Position numbers and translations under genes: made by a program. Positions 5,456-6,346 of a stretch of DNA of 6,346 bases are shown piece by piece. Source of the stretch: Patescibacteria group bacterium (GTDB taxonomy: Bacteria; Patescibacteriota; Minisyncoccia; Phycocordibacterales; PALSA-1337); assembly GCA_028871265.1 (NCBI GenBank), contig JAGWNR010000039.1, forward strand, positions 1-6,346. The letters run 5' to 3'. How positions within the stretch are numbered: position 1 is the stretch's first letter; each line of letters begins with the position of its first letter. A model generated the notes under the pieces. The model saw only the letters and a list, made by a program, of their open reading frames with translations. It ran no database searches and was not told where the DNA came from.

Positions 5456-6346
5456 CTAATTCGGAAATTGAATCATTATCGACGAACTATAAACAGCCGA
5501 GCTGCTATATTTAGGTCCATTGCTCATCGTAGTGCCTATATCAAATTCTTCAAGAGAAGTCGGCATACCAGTGGGACAGGAGAAACTCACAAGATACTTC
5601 TGACCACCTACAATCGGTGTATTGAAGTCTGAACCACCATTTATGCCTGATATTGTAACTTCAGGACAGTTGCCTGAAAGACCACTATTGTTATTTTTGG
5701 GAAACACGTGAGCCTTAACTGAAGGAGAATACATCAAGGAATCAGAGGCATTATTTTCAAATTCAAAAGTGACGTCATTCGATGTTAAAAGATACTTACA
5801 AGGCGTCGCACCGTCCCAACCAATAGCGCAATCCTTGGTATCTTTATTGTTTTCAAAATTCGTTATAGCGGACAAACTTGCTTGTGTCACAAATCCGCCA
5901 ATAGTGACCGGTGCCTTAGGCATAATCTTTTTAAATAACGTAGTCGACGGTATATAGCTTGCAAGATTTATACCGACGACAATAACAATCACGACCCAAG
6001 CAATAATGGGACCAGATAGTTTCCTGGGCACAAGAGTCGACTTACCCTTCGTATATGACCCCACAAGGAGGATGATCGCAATGAGAAGCAAAATCGGGAT
6101 CACAGTAGAAGACCCGGGAACAAAATCGTATGCAGTTAATCCCATACCGACGAGAAACACGGCGTATGGAACAAAAGCTACCAATAGAAACATTCCGACG
6201 GTAAGAAGTGTAGCTGCAACAAAGACAATATTGAGTATGATCACCGCCGCCTTACTTGCTTTATTGATCGGCGTCTTTCCGAGTACAAATGAGAATAGTA
6301 TGAGTGCAAGAATAATTGCGATAAGTAAAATAATTATTGGACTCAC
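5456..6346 (-). CDS. Membrane protein with N-terminal helices and a four-cysteine C-terminal domain; may continue past the window
   Basis: I do not recognise the family. As read, 296 residues begin at a GTG whose last base is at 6344, exactly at the window edge, so either this is the start or the gene continues outside. Hydrophobic segments lie at about 3-23, 33-50, 51-73, 82-97 and 112-131. After the last comes a polar domain (about 135-296) rich in Ser, Asn, Thr and Gly with four Cys (173, 183, 227, 257), which could form two disulphides if it faces outside. The spacing DCAIGWDGATPC and FSCPTG, and a beta-type pattern with many short V/I/F strands, suggest an extracellular beta-rich domain; this is an inference. 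It ends TAG at 5456-5458 and converges on the MscS-like gene with a shared terminator between them. Surface or pilin-like roles are possible but unproven. Confidence 0.75.
   Translation of the reverse strand: MSPIIILLIAIILALILFSFVLGKTPINKASKAAVIILNIVFVAATLLTVGMFLLVAFVPYAVFLVGMGLTAYDFVPGSSTVIPILLLIAIILLVGSYTKGKSTLVPRKLSGPIIAWVVIVIVVGINLASYIPSTTLFKKIMPKAPVTIGGFVTQASLSAITNFENNKDTKDCAIGWDGATPCKYLLTSNDVTFEFENNASDSLMYSPSVKAHVFPKNNNSGLSGNCPEVTISGINGGSDFNTPIVGGQKYLVSFSCPTGMPTSLEEFDIGTTMSNGPKYSSSAVYSSSIMIQFPN

Noticed and set aside
5430..5462. Inverted repeat GAATTAG...CTAATTC with inner TAAT/ATTA overlapping the end of the minus-strand gene
   Set aside because: Short A/T pairs with a mismatched internal loop and no T run in either direction; the strong hairpin at 5365-5396 already explains termination here.
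1..6346. A new defence, mobile or multi-gene system
   Set aside because: I saw no transposase, integrase, terminal repeats, CRISPR-like arrays, tRNA or toxin-antitoxin pair; the genes form housekeeping clusters and single-gene units with ordinary promoters and terminators.

Overview
The window looks like chromosomal DNA of a member of the Candidate Phyla Radiation (Patescibacteria, probably a Parcubacteria-like lineage). This is an inference from several traits: moderate-to-low GC, very compact gene packing, almost no Shine-Dalgarno sequences, TGA used as a stop codon (so not the recoded Gracilibacteria/Absconditabacteria code), an rplJ-rplL pair detached from rplKA and rpoBC, and several short proteins of types I associate with CPR genomes. 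No gene here places the organism precisely, and no mobile element, CRISPR array, tRNA or rRNA was seen.

Left part (1-2598): a tight three-gene cluster on the + strand. The 3' nine-tenths of a glucose-6-phosphate dehydrogenase gene (zwf, start outside the window) overlaps by ATGA a 74-residue protein of unknown function. Four bases later comes ychF, encoding the Obg-related ribosome-binding P-loop NTPase. No terminator is visible after ychF.

Middle part (2599-3827): a ribosomal stalk operon. A promoter at 2617-2644 precedes a structured 5' leader (2652-2753) whose helices match the ribosomal protein L10 autoregulatory leader. An A/T-rich 31-position inverted repeat (2770-2841) follows and ends just before rplJ. 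rplJ (L10) and rplL (L7/L12) come next, closed by a strong intrinsic terminator (3796-3826). L10 and L7/L12 form the stalk complex that should bind the leader and tune its own synthesis.

Right part (3828-6346): single-gene units. First is a winged-helix protein with a degenerate nucleotidyltransferase-like C-terminal domain, driven by an extended -10 promoter so close to the ATG that the mRNA would be almost leaderless. Then comes a five-helix membrane protein resembling the conserved TM-helix part of MscS-type mechanosensitive channels, without the MscS cytoplasmic domain. A terminator hairpin that could work in both directions (5365-5396) separates it from a convergent minus-strand gene for a multi-pass membrane protein with a four-cysteine C-terminal domain that reaches the window edge.

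Most of the window is housekeeping. The parts most worth a second look are the L10 leader followed by the long inverted repeat, the altered G4 motif in YchF, and the uncharacterised small and membrane proteins. I did not find convincing evidence of a wholly new multi-gene system.
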